Shown here piece after piece: positions 1 to 7,498 of a stretch of 64,000 nucleotides of DNA. Numbering within the stretch: position 1 is the stretch's first letter; every line of letters begins with the position of its first letter. The notes below the pieces were generated by a model. It saw only the letters and a program-made list of their open reading frames with translations. It had not been told where the DNA came from and made no database searches. Location: the NCBI GenBank assembly GCA_004557385.1, contig SFEA01000004.1, positions 94,414-158,413 of the forward strand, read 5' to 3'. Position numbers and translations under genes: made by a program. Source of the DNA: Bacteroidales bacterium. GTDB taxonomy: Bacteria > Bacteroidota > Bacteroidia > Bacteroidales > Muribaculaceae.

Positions 1-1
1 T

Positions 2-856
2 CCTGCAATGGGTAAGACAGCCTTTGTGCTGTCGATGGCAATGCGCATGGCTGTGCGCTTCAACATTCCGGTGGCGGTGTTCTCGCTCGAAATGTCGAAC
101 CTGCAGCTTGTCAACCGTCTCATAAGCAACATATGCGAAATTGAGGGCAGCAAAATAAAGAGCGGTACGCTGAGCCGCCTCGAATGGGAGCAGTTGCACT
201 CGCGCATACGCCCGCTATACACAGCACCGCTGTTCATCGACGATACGCCAAGCCTCTCGGTGTTTGAACTGCGCACCAAAGCGCGCCGCCTGGTGCGCGA
301 ACAAGGCGTGAAGATGATTGTGATTGACTACTTGCAGCTTATGAACGCCAGCGGCATGAAGTTTGGCAGCCGCGAACAAGAAGTGAGCACCATCTCGCGC
401 TCGCTCAAGCAGCTTGCCAAGGAACTCGACATTCCCATCATCGCACTCTCGCAGCTCAACCGTTCGGTTGAAAACCGCACCGACGGTAAGGTGCCACAGC
501 TTTCCGACTTGCGCGAATCGGGTGCCATCGAGCAGGACGCCGACATGGTTTGCTTTATCCACCGCCCCGAATACTACACCAAATCCACCACCGACGCCGA
601 AGGCAACAACATCGAAGGCGTGGCAAAATTCATCTTTGCCAAGCACCGTAGCGGTGCCACAGGCGATGTGACACTGCGTTTCGAGGGAAAATATGCACGA
701 TTCCAGAACTGGGACGAGAACAGCCTCGTGAACCACGGCATCGTGCCATCAAAAATCAATGCACCTGCCGACGCCGCCAACGGTGCGCCGTCGCCATTCA
801 CTGGCGGCGTGAGCGAGGACCAGTTTATCGACAACAACAATCCTACGCCGTTCTAA
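2..856 (+). CDS. dnaB: Replicative DNA helicase DnaB, C-terminal part (5' truncated by window edge)
   Basis: This is the RecA-like motor domain of the hexameric helicase that unwinds DNA at the replication fork. The reading frame is open from base 2, and the first residues PAMGKT are the end of the Walker A loop, so the N-terminal primase-binding domain and the true start lie outside the window. Further motifs are the Walker B strand MIVIDYLQLM, the ALSQLNRSVENR segment, the DLRESGAIEQDAD motif and the C-terminal AKHRSGATGD arginine region. The tail after about residue 245 is a low-complexity Ala/Asn/Pro stretch, common in Bacteroidales DnaB. It converges with the minus-strand gene ending at 867. 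The family is certain and only the 5' part is missing. Confidence 0.97.
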   Translation, partial: PAMGKTAFVLSMAMRMAVRFNIPVAVFSLEMSNLQLVNRLISNICEIEGSKIKSGTLSRLEWEQLHSRIRPLYTAPLFIDDTPSLSVFELRTKARRLVREQGVKMIVIDYLQLMNASGMKFGSREQEVSTISRSLKQLAKELDIPIIALSQLNRSVENRTDGKVPQLSDLRESGAIEQDADMVCFIHRPEYYTKSTTDAEGNNIEGVAKFIFAKHRSGATGDVTLRFEGKYARFQNWDENSLVNHGIVPSKINAPADAANGAPSPFTGGVSEDQFIDNNNPTPF

Positions 857-884
857 GAGCCTGTATTCATAATGTGCTCTTAGC
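853..884. terminator. Weak hairpin between convergent genes
   Basis: CTAAGAGC and GCTCTTAG form an 8-bp inverted repeat that overlaps both stop codons of the convergent genes. There is no clear U-tract, so a role as a bidirectional terminator is only likely. Confidence 0.4.
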
Positions 885-1106
885 ACCTTTCTTGCACTGG
901 CAGCAGCTGCAACAACTGCCGTTGCACCGGCACGAATCGGCACAACCTTTCATTTCACATTTCTCAACCGCCGGCACACCATTGTGCTCCGGCGCCGCCT
1001 TTGCGCTGCCATCGGCGGGCTGAATCATCTTCAGCGCAACCAATATCACCACCAGCAACGCCACACTGAGCACCAGGCGGCGAAAGCGCATTCTCTTACT
1101 TAACAT
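867..1106 (-). CDS. Small cysteine-rich membrane-anchored protein, function unknown
   Basis: I do not recognise this 79-residue protein. It has a basic N-terminus (MLSKRMRFRR), one hydrophobic helix at about residues 11-25, a polar linker, and a C-terminal third with nine cysteines in about 27 residues (CEMKGC, SC, RC, SCCSCCQC) ending in a Lys-rich tail. The positive-inside rule would place the Cys cluster in the periplasm. The pattern could bind a metal, as in metallothionein-like peptides, or form disulfides; that is inference. A GGAGT sequence lies just upstream of the chosen ATG, and a second ATG at 1091 is possible. It sits 17 bases behind radC on the same strand and is probably the last gene of that group. 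Confidence 0.7.
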   Translation of the reverse strand: MLSKRMRFRRLVLSVALLVVILVALKMIQPADGSAKAAPEHNGVPAVEKCEMKGCADSCRCNGSCCSCCQCKKGAKSTL

Positions 1107-1123
1107 ATATCACTCCGTTTTGA

Positions 1124-1825
1124 TTACAATCTTCCATTTTCCATATAGCTATAATAGCGGCCTTGAGTGACTATGATGTGGTCGATTAACGGCACATCAA
1201 GCACACTGCCCGCTTCCTTCACCTTTTGAGTGAGCGCATCGTCCTGATGGCTCGGCGAAGCATTGTTCGACGGATGGTTGTGTGCCAAGATTATGCTGTC
1301 GGCACCATTTTCAATTGCCATGCGCATGATAATCTTCACATCGCCCACCGTTGCCGACAAGCCTCCGTCGCTCACCACACATTCCCTTATGACGTGCTTG
1401 GCGCGGTCGAGCACAAGAATCATCAGCCGCTCATGGTCGAGATGTCCCAGCAGCCTGCGCAGCAGTTTGAACGCCTTTTCGCTGCTGGTTATCTGCGGCT
1501 GTTCCATAAACTCTTCATTTTCGAGGCGTCGGCCCAGTTCAAGAGCCGCCAAGATGTTGATGGCTTTCACCTCGCCTATGCCGTTATAGCGCTTCAGTTC
1601 AGGCAGCCGCATACGCGCCAACTTGTATAGCTTATCGTCGTTGTCGTGCAATATTCTGCGACACAAATCCACCACCGACTCACCAGGCTGACCGCTGCCA
1701 ATGAGCGTGGCAAGCAATTCGGCATTGGTGAGCGACGCCACACCCTGCGCCAGCGCCTTCTCGCGCGGACGGTCTTGCTCGGGCATAAAGCGTATCGACC
1801 TTTTTATTTCGTCGGATGCATCCAT
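1124..1825 (-). CDS. radC: RadC family protein (JAB/MPN domain)
   Basis: RadC-family proteins have an N-terminal helix-hairpin-helix-like region and a C-terminal JAB/MPN metalloprotease-like domain; their cellular role remains unsettled despite the DNA-repair label. Here the N-terminal part (about residues 18-100) contains SLTNAELLATLIGSG, and the JAB zinc motif is the segment HNHPSNNASPSHQDD near residue 180, with an upstream glutamate. At 233 residues the length is normal. The start at 1825 lies 15 bases after the stop of the upstream glycosyltransferase gene, so the two are probably co-transcribed. The last residues, YSYMENGRL, are the usual C-terminus of the family. Confidence 0.95.
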   Translation of the reverse strand: MDASDEIKRSIRFMPEQDRPREKALAQGVASLTNAELLATLIGSGQPGESVVDLCRRILHDNDDKLYKLARMRLPELKRYNGIGEVKAINILAALELGRRLENEEFMEQPQITSSEKAFKLLRRLLGHLDHERLMILVLDRAKHVIRECVVSDGGLSATVGDVKIIMRMAIENGADSIILAHNHPSNNASPSHQDDALTQKVKEAGSVLDVPLIDHIIVTQGRYYSYMENGRL

Positions 1826-1840
1826 CGTGGCTACACTAAG

Positions 1841-2845
1841 TTACTTGCCCTTGCGAATGGCGATTTCCTCGTTGATGTCGCGCCCGTGACCAAGCACTAT
1901 CTTCCACACAAACGCCTTGATGAACCCTATGCCGTAGCTGCCCAACTGCACAAAACTTGTGGCGATGGCAAGCGTGGCAATCTTCAGGCTGCGCGTTGAT
2001 GCCAGCGCCGTAATCCACAACGCCGCCACATAAGCCACCAAAGGCAGAATTGCCCACCAACGCCACACACATGCCAGAAGCACAAGCCCAACAACGCCTA
2101 TCACAAACACAGCCGGAAGGCAATGCACCAGCTTGAGCGAATCGGGATAGAGCAGCTTGAGCGTTATGCGCGACATACCAAACACATAGGTCTGGCGAGA
2201 GAATTTCTTCAAGTCGACACGCCGCTTGTGATATACAAACGCCTCGCGAATCAATCCGATGTCGAAACCTGCCTTGCGAATGCGCGTGCTCATGTCGATG
2301 TCCTCGCTGAACATCTCACGAAAGCCACCCACCTCGTTCCACACAAGGCGCGAGTAGCCCATATTGAACGAGCGCGGCACAAACTTCTCCATCTGCATCT
2401 TGCCGCCTCGAATCCCGCCCGTGGTGAGGAACGCAGTCATCGAAAAGTTGATTGCCTTCTGCACGTCGCTGAACGACTCGTGAGCAGCATCGGGTCCGCC
2501 GAAGCACGGCACATAATGCTCCTCGAGCTTGGCTGTGAGCGTCTTGAAGTAGTCGGACGGTATCACACAGTCGCTGTCGAAAAATATGAAATACTCACCG
2601 CAGGCACGTTCAATGCCATAGTTGCGGGCAATGCTTCTGCCCTCGTTTTCCTTGTAGAAATATTTCACATCCACTCTGCCGGCAAAACTCTCCACCACCT
2701 CACGGCACGGCTCGGTGCTGCCGTCCTCCACAATCAGCACCTCAAAATTCTGCTGACTCTGCGACGCCAGGCTGTCAAGCAAGTCGCGCACCTCATCGAT
2801 TCGGTTATACACCGGCACTATCACTGAAAAATATGGCATTACCAT
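1841..2845 (-). CDS. Family 2 glycosyltransferase, membrane associated
   Basis: A GT-A fold glycosyltransferase that would transfer a sugar from a nucleotide-sugar donor to a surface glycan or lipid acceptor. The catalytic domain begins with PYFSVIVPVYNR, the classical GT2 nucleotide-binding strand, followed by VEDGST and the DXD-like FFDSDCVIP near residue 95. Near residue 195 EDIDMSTRIRKAG fits the acceptor-side ED motif. The C-terminal third has two or more hydrophobic helices (VIGVVGLVLLACVW; ILPLVAYVAALW), so it is likely anchored in the inner membrane. I chose the ATG at 2845 because family members start just before PYFSV; ATGs at 2860 and 2893 are in frame. It is the first gene of a radC-containing group. 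The acceptor is unknown. Confidence 0.9.
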   Translation of the reverse strand: MVMPYFSVIVPVYNRIDEVRDLLDSLASQSQQNFEVLIVEDGSTEPCREVVESFAGRVDVKYFYKENEGRSIARNYGIERACGEYFIFFDSDCVIPSDYFKTLTAKLEEHYVPCFGGPDAAHESFSDVQKAINFSMTAFLTTGGIRGGKMQMEKFVPRSFNMGYSRLVWNEVGGFREMFSEDIDMSTRIRKAGFDIGLIREAFVYHKRRVDLKKFSRQTYVFGMSRITLKLLYPDSLKLVHCLPAVFVIGVVGLVLLACVWRWWAILPLVAYVAALWITALASTRSLKIATLAIATSFVQLGSYGIGFIKAFVWKIVLGHGRDINEEIAIRKGK

Positions 2846-2908
2846 GTTGCTCTCTGTCATTGAAAAAAAATTGAATATCTTTTGCGGCGCCAATTGCCGC
2901 CGCTACTG

Positions 2909-2916
2909 CAAAAATA
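2909..2916 (-). promoter_or_regulatory. Minus-7 box of the GT2-radC group
   Basis: TATTTTTG on the minus strand matches the Bacteroidetes minus-7 consensus TAnnTTTG. No well-spaced TTG minus-33 box is visible, so confidence is moderate. Confidence 0.4.
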
Positions 2917-3078
2917 ATAAAAACAAGTTGAAATACACAGCTTTTTACCAAGCCATCACACCAGTGTGTATTAATTATTCTTAACTCCTACAAAAAACAC
3001 GGGCAATTTGGCATCGTATATAAAAGAATTATATTAATTTAGCATAAACTACAGCATAACCGCCAATAAACAACCGTC

Positions 3079-4539
3079 ATGATAAGCACCATAATGCTCG
3101 CAATATCGCTACTCGATTGGGTGTATGTTATTATCACAGTAGCATACATCTGCACCGTGCTGAGCATCATTTGGGTGGTAATATCCGAAAACCGCAACCC
3201 GGTGAGGTCGCTGGCGTGGATAACCGTGCTGCTTATGGTGCCCGTGGTGGGCATTGTGCTATATATGTTCTTCGGGCGTTCGCTGCGCAGCACTCTGTTC
3301 GTGAGCCAGCGGCTTCGGCGTATGAGCCAACAGGAGCTTAAAGCCTATCAGGTGGACATTGAGCGCCTGGGATTCTCGCAAAACACACAACAGACCATCC
3401 GTCTTGCCCACACCATGTGCCGCTCCTACTATTTCTCGAACAACAAGGTGGACATCTACACCAACGGTACCGACAAATTCAATGCCCTGCGTGCCGACTT
3501 GCGTGCTGCCACGCAGTATATCAACATGCAATACTACATTTTCGAGAACGACCGCATCGGCAACGAAATACGCAACATTCTCATCGAAAAAGCACGCCAA
3601 GGCGTAAAGGTGCGCATTATCTACGACGGTGTAGGCTCGTTCAACGTCGACAAACGCTTCTTTAAAACCATGCTCGACGCCGGCATCGAAGCATATCCAT
3701 TTATGCGAATCAACTTCCCGCAGTTTGCCCAGCGCGTCAATTGGCGCAACCACCGCAAAATAATGGTGATTGACGGCAAATGCGGCTACATCGGCGGCAT
3801 GAATGTTGCCGACCGCTACGTCGACGGCTGCAGCTGGGGCACACGCGGCGTGTGGCGCGACACCCACCTGCGCATCACCGGCCCTGCTGTGAAGGCGCTG
3901 CAACACTCATTTGCCCTCGACTGGAATTTCATGAACAAGCAGGTGCTCAACGACCACATCGCCACCGAGTGGGACGAAACACCCGACAGCAAAGCCGGAA
4001 TACAACTCGTTACAAGCGGTCCGATGAGCGACTGGAACAACATCGCCCTGATGATGCTCAACGCCATCAGCAATGCCAAAAAGTGCGTATATCTGCAAAC
4101 ACCCTATTTCTTGCCCACCGAAGCACTGCTCAAAGCCTTGCAGACGTCGGCTCTCAGCGGCGTAGACGTGCGCATAATGATTCCGCAACGCAGCGACTCC
4201 ACAATGCTGCGGCTGGCTTCTTACTCCTACGTGAGCGAATGTCTGCGCGCCGGCATAAAATTTCATTTCTTCACCGCCGGTATGCTGCACTCAAAGGTGC
4301 TTATCATCGACGACGAGCTCAGCACCGTGGGCTCAACAAATTTCGACTTCCGCAGCTTCGAGCATAACTACGAAGGCAATGTGTTCATCTACGACTCGTC
4401 GACCAACGCGCGCCTAAAGCAAACATTCCACACCGACATGGCTGATTGCACCACTTGCTCATATCAGCAATGGATGGCTCGCCCAAAGGCTAAGCGAATG
4501 CTCGAGTCGCTAATCAGATTGCTTAGTCCGGTGCTTTGA
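3079..4539 (+). CDS. cls: Cardiolipin synthase (phospholipase D superfamily)
   Basis: Condenses two phosphatidylglycerol molecules to cardiolipin and glycerol in the inner membrane. Two N-terminal membrane helices (about residues 8-60) precede two phospholipase D catalytic motifs. The first is HRKIMVIDG with His225, and the second is HSKVLIIDDE with His404, each followed by the expected Gly-Gly or Gly-Ser-Thr-Asn sequence (YIGGMN; VGSTNFDFRS). At 486 residues the length is standard for ClsA-type enzymes. The gene is divergent from the glycosyltransferase gene and is followed 56 bases later by ispE on the same strand. Nothing is unusual; both active sites look intact. Confidence 0.95.
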   Translation: MISTIMLAISLLDWVYVIITVAYICTVLSIIWVVISENRNPVRSLAWITVLLMVPVVGIVLYMFFGRSLRSTLFVSQRLRRMSQQELKAYQVDIERLGFSQNTQQTIRLAHTMCRSYYFSNNKVDIYTNGTDKFNALRADLRAATQYINMQYYIFENDRIGNEIRNILIEKARQGVKVRIIYDGVGSFNVDKRFFKTMLDAGIEAYPFMRINFPQFAQRVNWRNHRKIMVIDGKCGYIGGMNVADRYVDGCSWGTRGVWRDTHLRITGPAVKALQHSFALDWNFMNKQVLNDHIATEWDETPDSKAGIQLVTSGPMSDWNNIALMMLNAISNAKKCVYLQTPYFLPTEALLKALQTSALSGVDVRIMIPQRSDSTMLRLASYSYVSECLRAGIKFHFFTAGMLHSKVLIIDDELSTVGSTNFDFRSFEHNYEGNVFIYDSSTNARLKQTFHTDMADCTTCSYQQWMARPKAKRMLESLIRLLSPVL

Positions 4540-4595
4540 CGGTGCCAAACTGATTTTTTAAACAACATTCATCATCACAAAAACTGCACACTCAC

Positions 4596-5420
4596 ATGAT
4601 ACGATTTCCAAATGCAAAAATCAACCTCGGCTTAAACATAGTAAACCGTCGCCCCGATGGCTATCACGACATCGAAACGGTGTTCTACCCAATAAAACTT
4701 GAAGATTCACTCGAGATTGTGCCGGCTAAGGACGGTTGTGCAACATCGCTGCACTGCTACGGCCGTCACGTCGACTGCCCTATGGAAAAGAATCTGGTGA
4801 CCAAAGCCTATCGCCTGTTGCAACGCGAATTTGGCATCGGCGAAGTGGAGATGCATTTGCTAAAGCACATTCCCGACGGTGCAGGATTGGGCGGCGGAAG
4901 CAGCGACGCCTCGAATGCGCTAATCATTCTCAACCAACTGTTCCAACTCAACCTCTCGCCCGACCAACTTGCACAACGGGCTGCCACACTGGGCGCCGAC
5001 TGCCCTTTCTTCATCTACAACACACCGGTGATGGCAACCGGCATTGGCGACGTGTTCAGCAACGTGGACATTGACCTTAGCGGTTACCGCCTGTTGCTGG
5101 TGAAACCCGACGTGTATGTGCCCACAGCACAAGCCTACGCCAAAGTCACTCCTCACAAATCAGAAAAACCGATTCCGGAAATACTGAAAATGCCCATAGC
5201 CGAATGGCGACACCACCTTAAAAACGATTTCGAACAAAGCGTTTTTGCCCAACACCCGGTGCTTGCCAGCATCAAGGACACCATATATCAAGCCGGCGCA
5301 ATCTACGCCTCGATGAGCGGCTCGGGGTCATCGATGTTCGGGATATTCAGCGATGCCAATATGGCAGAACAAGCCATGCTCAATTTCATCGATTGCGACA
5401 CTTATAACATCAAATTGTAA
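4596..5420 (+). CDS. ispE: 4-diphosphocytidyl-2-C-methyl-D-erythritol kinase
   Basis: Phosphorylates CDP-methylerythritol in the non-mevalonate (MEP) isoprenoid pathway, in the cytoplasm. This GHMP-kinase family protein starts with KINLGLNIVNRRPDGYHDIE, the substrate-binding segment typical of IspE, and has the ATP-binding glycine-rich loop PDGAGLGGGSSDAS at about residues 92-105. Near the C-terminus, MSGSGSSMFGIF is the third GHMP motif. At 274 residues it is full length. The gene lies between cls and grpE on the same strand, with gaps of 56 and 84 bases. Confidence 0.96.
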   Translation: MIRFPNAKINLGLNIVNRRPDGYHDIETVFYPIKLEDSLEIVPAKDGCATSLHCYGRHVDCPMEKNLVTKAYRLLQREFGIGEVEMHLLKHIPDGAGLGGGSSDASNALIILNQLFQLNLSPDQLAQRAATLGADCPFFIYNTPVMATGIGDVFSNVDIDLSGYRLLLVKPDVYVPTAQAYAKVTPHKSEKPIPEILKMPIAEWRHHLKNDFEQSVFAQHPVLASIKDTIYQAGAIYASMSGSGSSMFGIFSDANMAEQAMLNFIDCDTYNIKL

Positions 5421-5504
5421 ATATTTTTCGTCACATTTTGCAGTTTGGCAAAATCTTTGCTATAAGAATTGTGTAGTTACACATTATAAATAGCTAAGAT
5501 AAAC

Positions 5505-6113
5505 ATGTCAGAAAACAAGAAACAAGACGAACAAACGCAAGAACAAGAACAAAATACTGAGGCAACGGCTCAAGACACTGCCGCAGCCACCGACAATGCG
5601 CCCGCTCAAGATGCCGAAAACACCGATGAGCAAGCTGCCAACGAGTCTGAGGAAACCCCTGAGGACAAGATTGCCCAGCTAACCAAGCAAATCGAAGACG
5701 AAAAGAAAGAATATCTCTTCCTTATGGCTGAATTCGACAACTTCCGCAAGCGCACCATCCGCGAGAAAGCCGAACTGATTCGCAACGGCGCCGAGAAGGC
5801 GTTGGGTGACATGTTGCCCATTGTCGACGACTTTGAGCGTGCCATCAAGGCTAACGAGAACGCCGACGACATCGATGCTGTGAAAGAAGGTTTCAGCCTC
5901 ATCTACAACAAGTTCATCAAATATCTCGAAAAGAACCAGGTGAAGGCTATGCAATCCACCGGATGCGAATTCAACACCGAGATGCACGAAGCAGTGACCA
6001 CATTCCCTGCCCCCGACGAAAGCATGAAAGGCAAAATTATCGACACTGTGCTCACCGGCTACACAATCAACGACAAGGTGCTACGCCACGCAAAAGTGGT
6101 TGTCGGTCAATAA
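5505..6113 (+). CDS. grpE: Nucleotide exchange factor GrpE
   Basis: Releases ADP from DnaK so that the chaperone cycle can continue. The first 55 residues are a charged, Gln/Glu/Ala-rich disordered tail; a long helix follows (about 55-105, IAQLTKQIEDEKKEYLFLMAEFDN is its core region), then the family segment NFRKRTIREKAEL and the C-terminal beta domain with the signature MHEAVTTFPAPDE and VLRHAKVVVGQ. At 202 residues the length is normal. It is followed by dnaJ after 44 bases; dnaK is not in the window. The two form a chaperone operon that ends in the strong terminator at 7360. Confidence 0.97.
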   Translation: MSENKKQDEQTQEQEQNTEATAQDTAAATDNAPAQDAENTDEQAANESEETPEDKIAQLTKQIEDEKKEYLFLMAEFDNFRKRTIREKAELIRNGAEKALGDMLPIVDDFERAIKANENADDIDAVKEGFSLIYNKFIKYLEKNQVKAMQSTGCEFNTEMHEAVTTFPAPDESMKGKIIDTVLTGYTINDKVLRHAKVVVGQ

Positions 6114-6157
6114 CATCATCTTTTCATGAAAAAGTGATAAATCCATTTTAGAGAGTT

Positions 6158-7333
6158 ATGGCAGAAAAAAGAGATTATTACGAAGTGCTTGGCGTGAGCA
6201 AAAACGCCACCGACGACGAACTGAAGAAAGCCTACCGCAAGGTGGCTATGAAATATCACCCCGACCGACAAAGCGACAAAAGCGATGCCGAGAAGAAAGA
6301 AGCTGAAGAGAAATTCAAAGAAGCAGCCGAAGCCTATAGCGTGCTTAGCGACAAGGACAAGCGTGCGCGTTACGACCAATTTGGCCATGCCGGCGTGAAC
6401 GGCGGCGCAGGTGGCGGCTTTGGCGGCGGATTCTCAAACATCAACGACATCTTCTCGCAATTCGGCGACATCTTTGGCAGCGGTTTCGGCGGATTTGGCG
6501 GATTCGGCGGATTTGGCGGCAGCAGCCGTGGCGGCAGTCGCGTTAACCGCGGCTCCGACCTGCGCGTGCGCGTGCGCGTCAACCTCAAGGAGGTGGCTCA
6601 CGGCGTAGAAAAGAAGCTGAAAATACCTCGCATGGTGGCTTGCCCCGACTGTAAAGGCACCGGCGCAAAGAACGGCACCGAATTCACCACCTGTTCGCAT
6701 TGCCACGGCTCAGGCGTGATTACCACAGTGAAGCAAACATTCCTCGGCGCTATGCAAACCCAAACTACTTGCCCCACCTGTAAAGGCGAAGGCAAAATCA
6801 TCAAAGAGAAATGCCCTAAATGCGGCGGAATGGGTTTGGAACGCAAGGAGCAAGTGGTGAGCGTTAACATCCCGGCAGGCGTGGCTGACGGAATGATGCT
6901 GCGCATGCAAGGCTACGGCAACGATGCCCGTGGCGGCGGCGTGCCGGGCGACCTAATCATTCAAATCGAAGAAGAAGCCGACAAGGAGCTGCAACGCGAT
7001 GGCGAAGACCTCATCTACAACCTCATGCTCGACTTCCCTACTGCCGTGTTCGGCGGCAAGGTGGAAGTGCCCACCGTCGACGGACGCGTGCGACTCACCA
7101 TCGACCCAGGAACACAGCCAGGCAAGGTGCTGCGACTTCGCAACAAGGGCCTGCCTTCGCCAAACGGCTACGGCAACGGCGACATGCTTGTAAACATCAT
7201 GGTGTACGTGCCTGAGCACCTCAACAGCGAGGAGCGACGCGCCATTGAAATGCTGCGTGACTCCGAAAACATCAAGCCCTCGGAATCAACCAAGAAACGC
7301 ATGTTCGACCGCCTGCGCCACATTTTCGATTGA
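6158..7333 (+). CDS. dnaJ: Chaperone DnaJ (Hsp40)
   Basis: Co-chaperone that delivers clients to DnaK and stimulates its ATPase. The J domain (residues 1-75) has the essential HPD at about 34-36. A Gly/Phe-rich linker (about 80-130) with repeated GGFGGFGG follows. The zinc domain has four Cys-x2-Cys-x-Gly-x-Gly repeats between about residues 162 and 228 (CPDCKGTG, CSHCHGSG, CPTCKGEG, CPKCGGMG). C-terminal substrate-binding domains follow, with DLIIQIEEEAD and GDMLVNIMVYVPEHL. All features of a type I DnaJ are intact at 391 residues. It is the second gene of the grpE-dnaJ pair. Confidence 0.98.
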   Translation: MAEKRDYYEVLGVSKNATDDELKKAYRKVAMKYHPDRQSDKSDAEKKEAEEKFKEAAEAYSVLSDKDKRARYDQFGHAGVNGGAGGGFGGGFSNINDIFSQFGDIFGSGFGGFGGFGGFGGSSRGGSRVNRGSDLRVRVRVNLKEVAHGVEKKLKIPRMVACPDCKGTGAKNGTEFTTCSHCHGSGVITTVKQTFLGAMQTQTTCPTCKGEGKIIKEKCPKCGGMGLERKEQVVSVNIPAGVADGMMLRMQGYGNDARGGGVPGDLIIQIEEEADKELQRDGEDLIYNLMLDFPTAVFGGKVEVPTVDGRVRLTIDPGTQPGKVLRLRNKGLPSPNGYGNGDMLVNIMVYVPEHLNSEERRAIEMLRDSENIKPSESTKKRMFDRLRHIFD

Positions 7334-7359
7334 ATCAGATTTTATAAACATCACGATAA

Positions 7360-7393
7360 AAGGATTGGCACCGCAAATGCCAATCCTTTTTTT
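7360..7393 (+). terminator. Rho-independent terminator of grpE-dnaJ
   Basis: AGGATTGGCA and TGCCAATCCT form a perfect 10-bp stem with a 7-base loop, followed directly by a run of eight T. It lies 27 bases after the dnaJ stop codon. Confidence 0.93.
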
Positions 7394-7401
7394 CATACAA
7401 T

Positions 7402-7442
7402 AAAAACGGGGGATACTGTGCAGAAGTAATGCAGCATCCCCC
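7402..7442 (-). terminator. Rho-independent terminator of the giant surface-protein gene
   Basis: GGGGGAT and ATCCCCC pair with an inner TGCA/TGCA helix; on the minus strand the hairpin is followed by CG and TTTTTATT. It lies about 57 bases beyond the stop of the 2075-residue gene and backs onto the dnaJ terminator. Confidence 0.75.
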
Positions 7443-7498
7443 ATAATAAACAATTAGATTTAATGCAATCTAACCGAAAAACTCAAGTTACTTTTATA

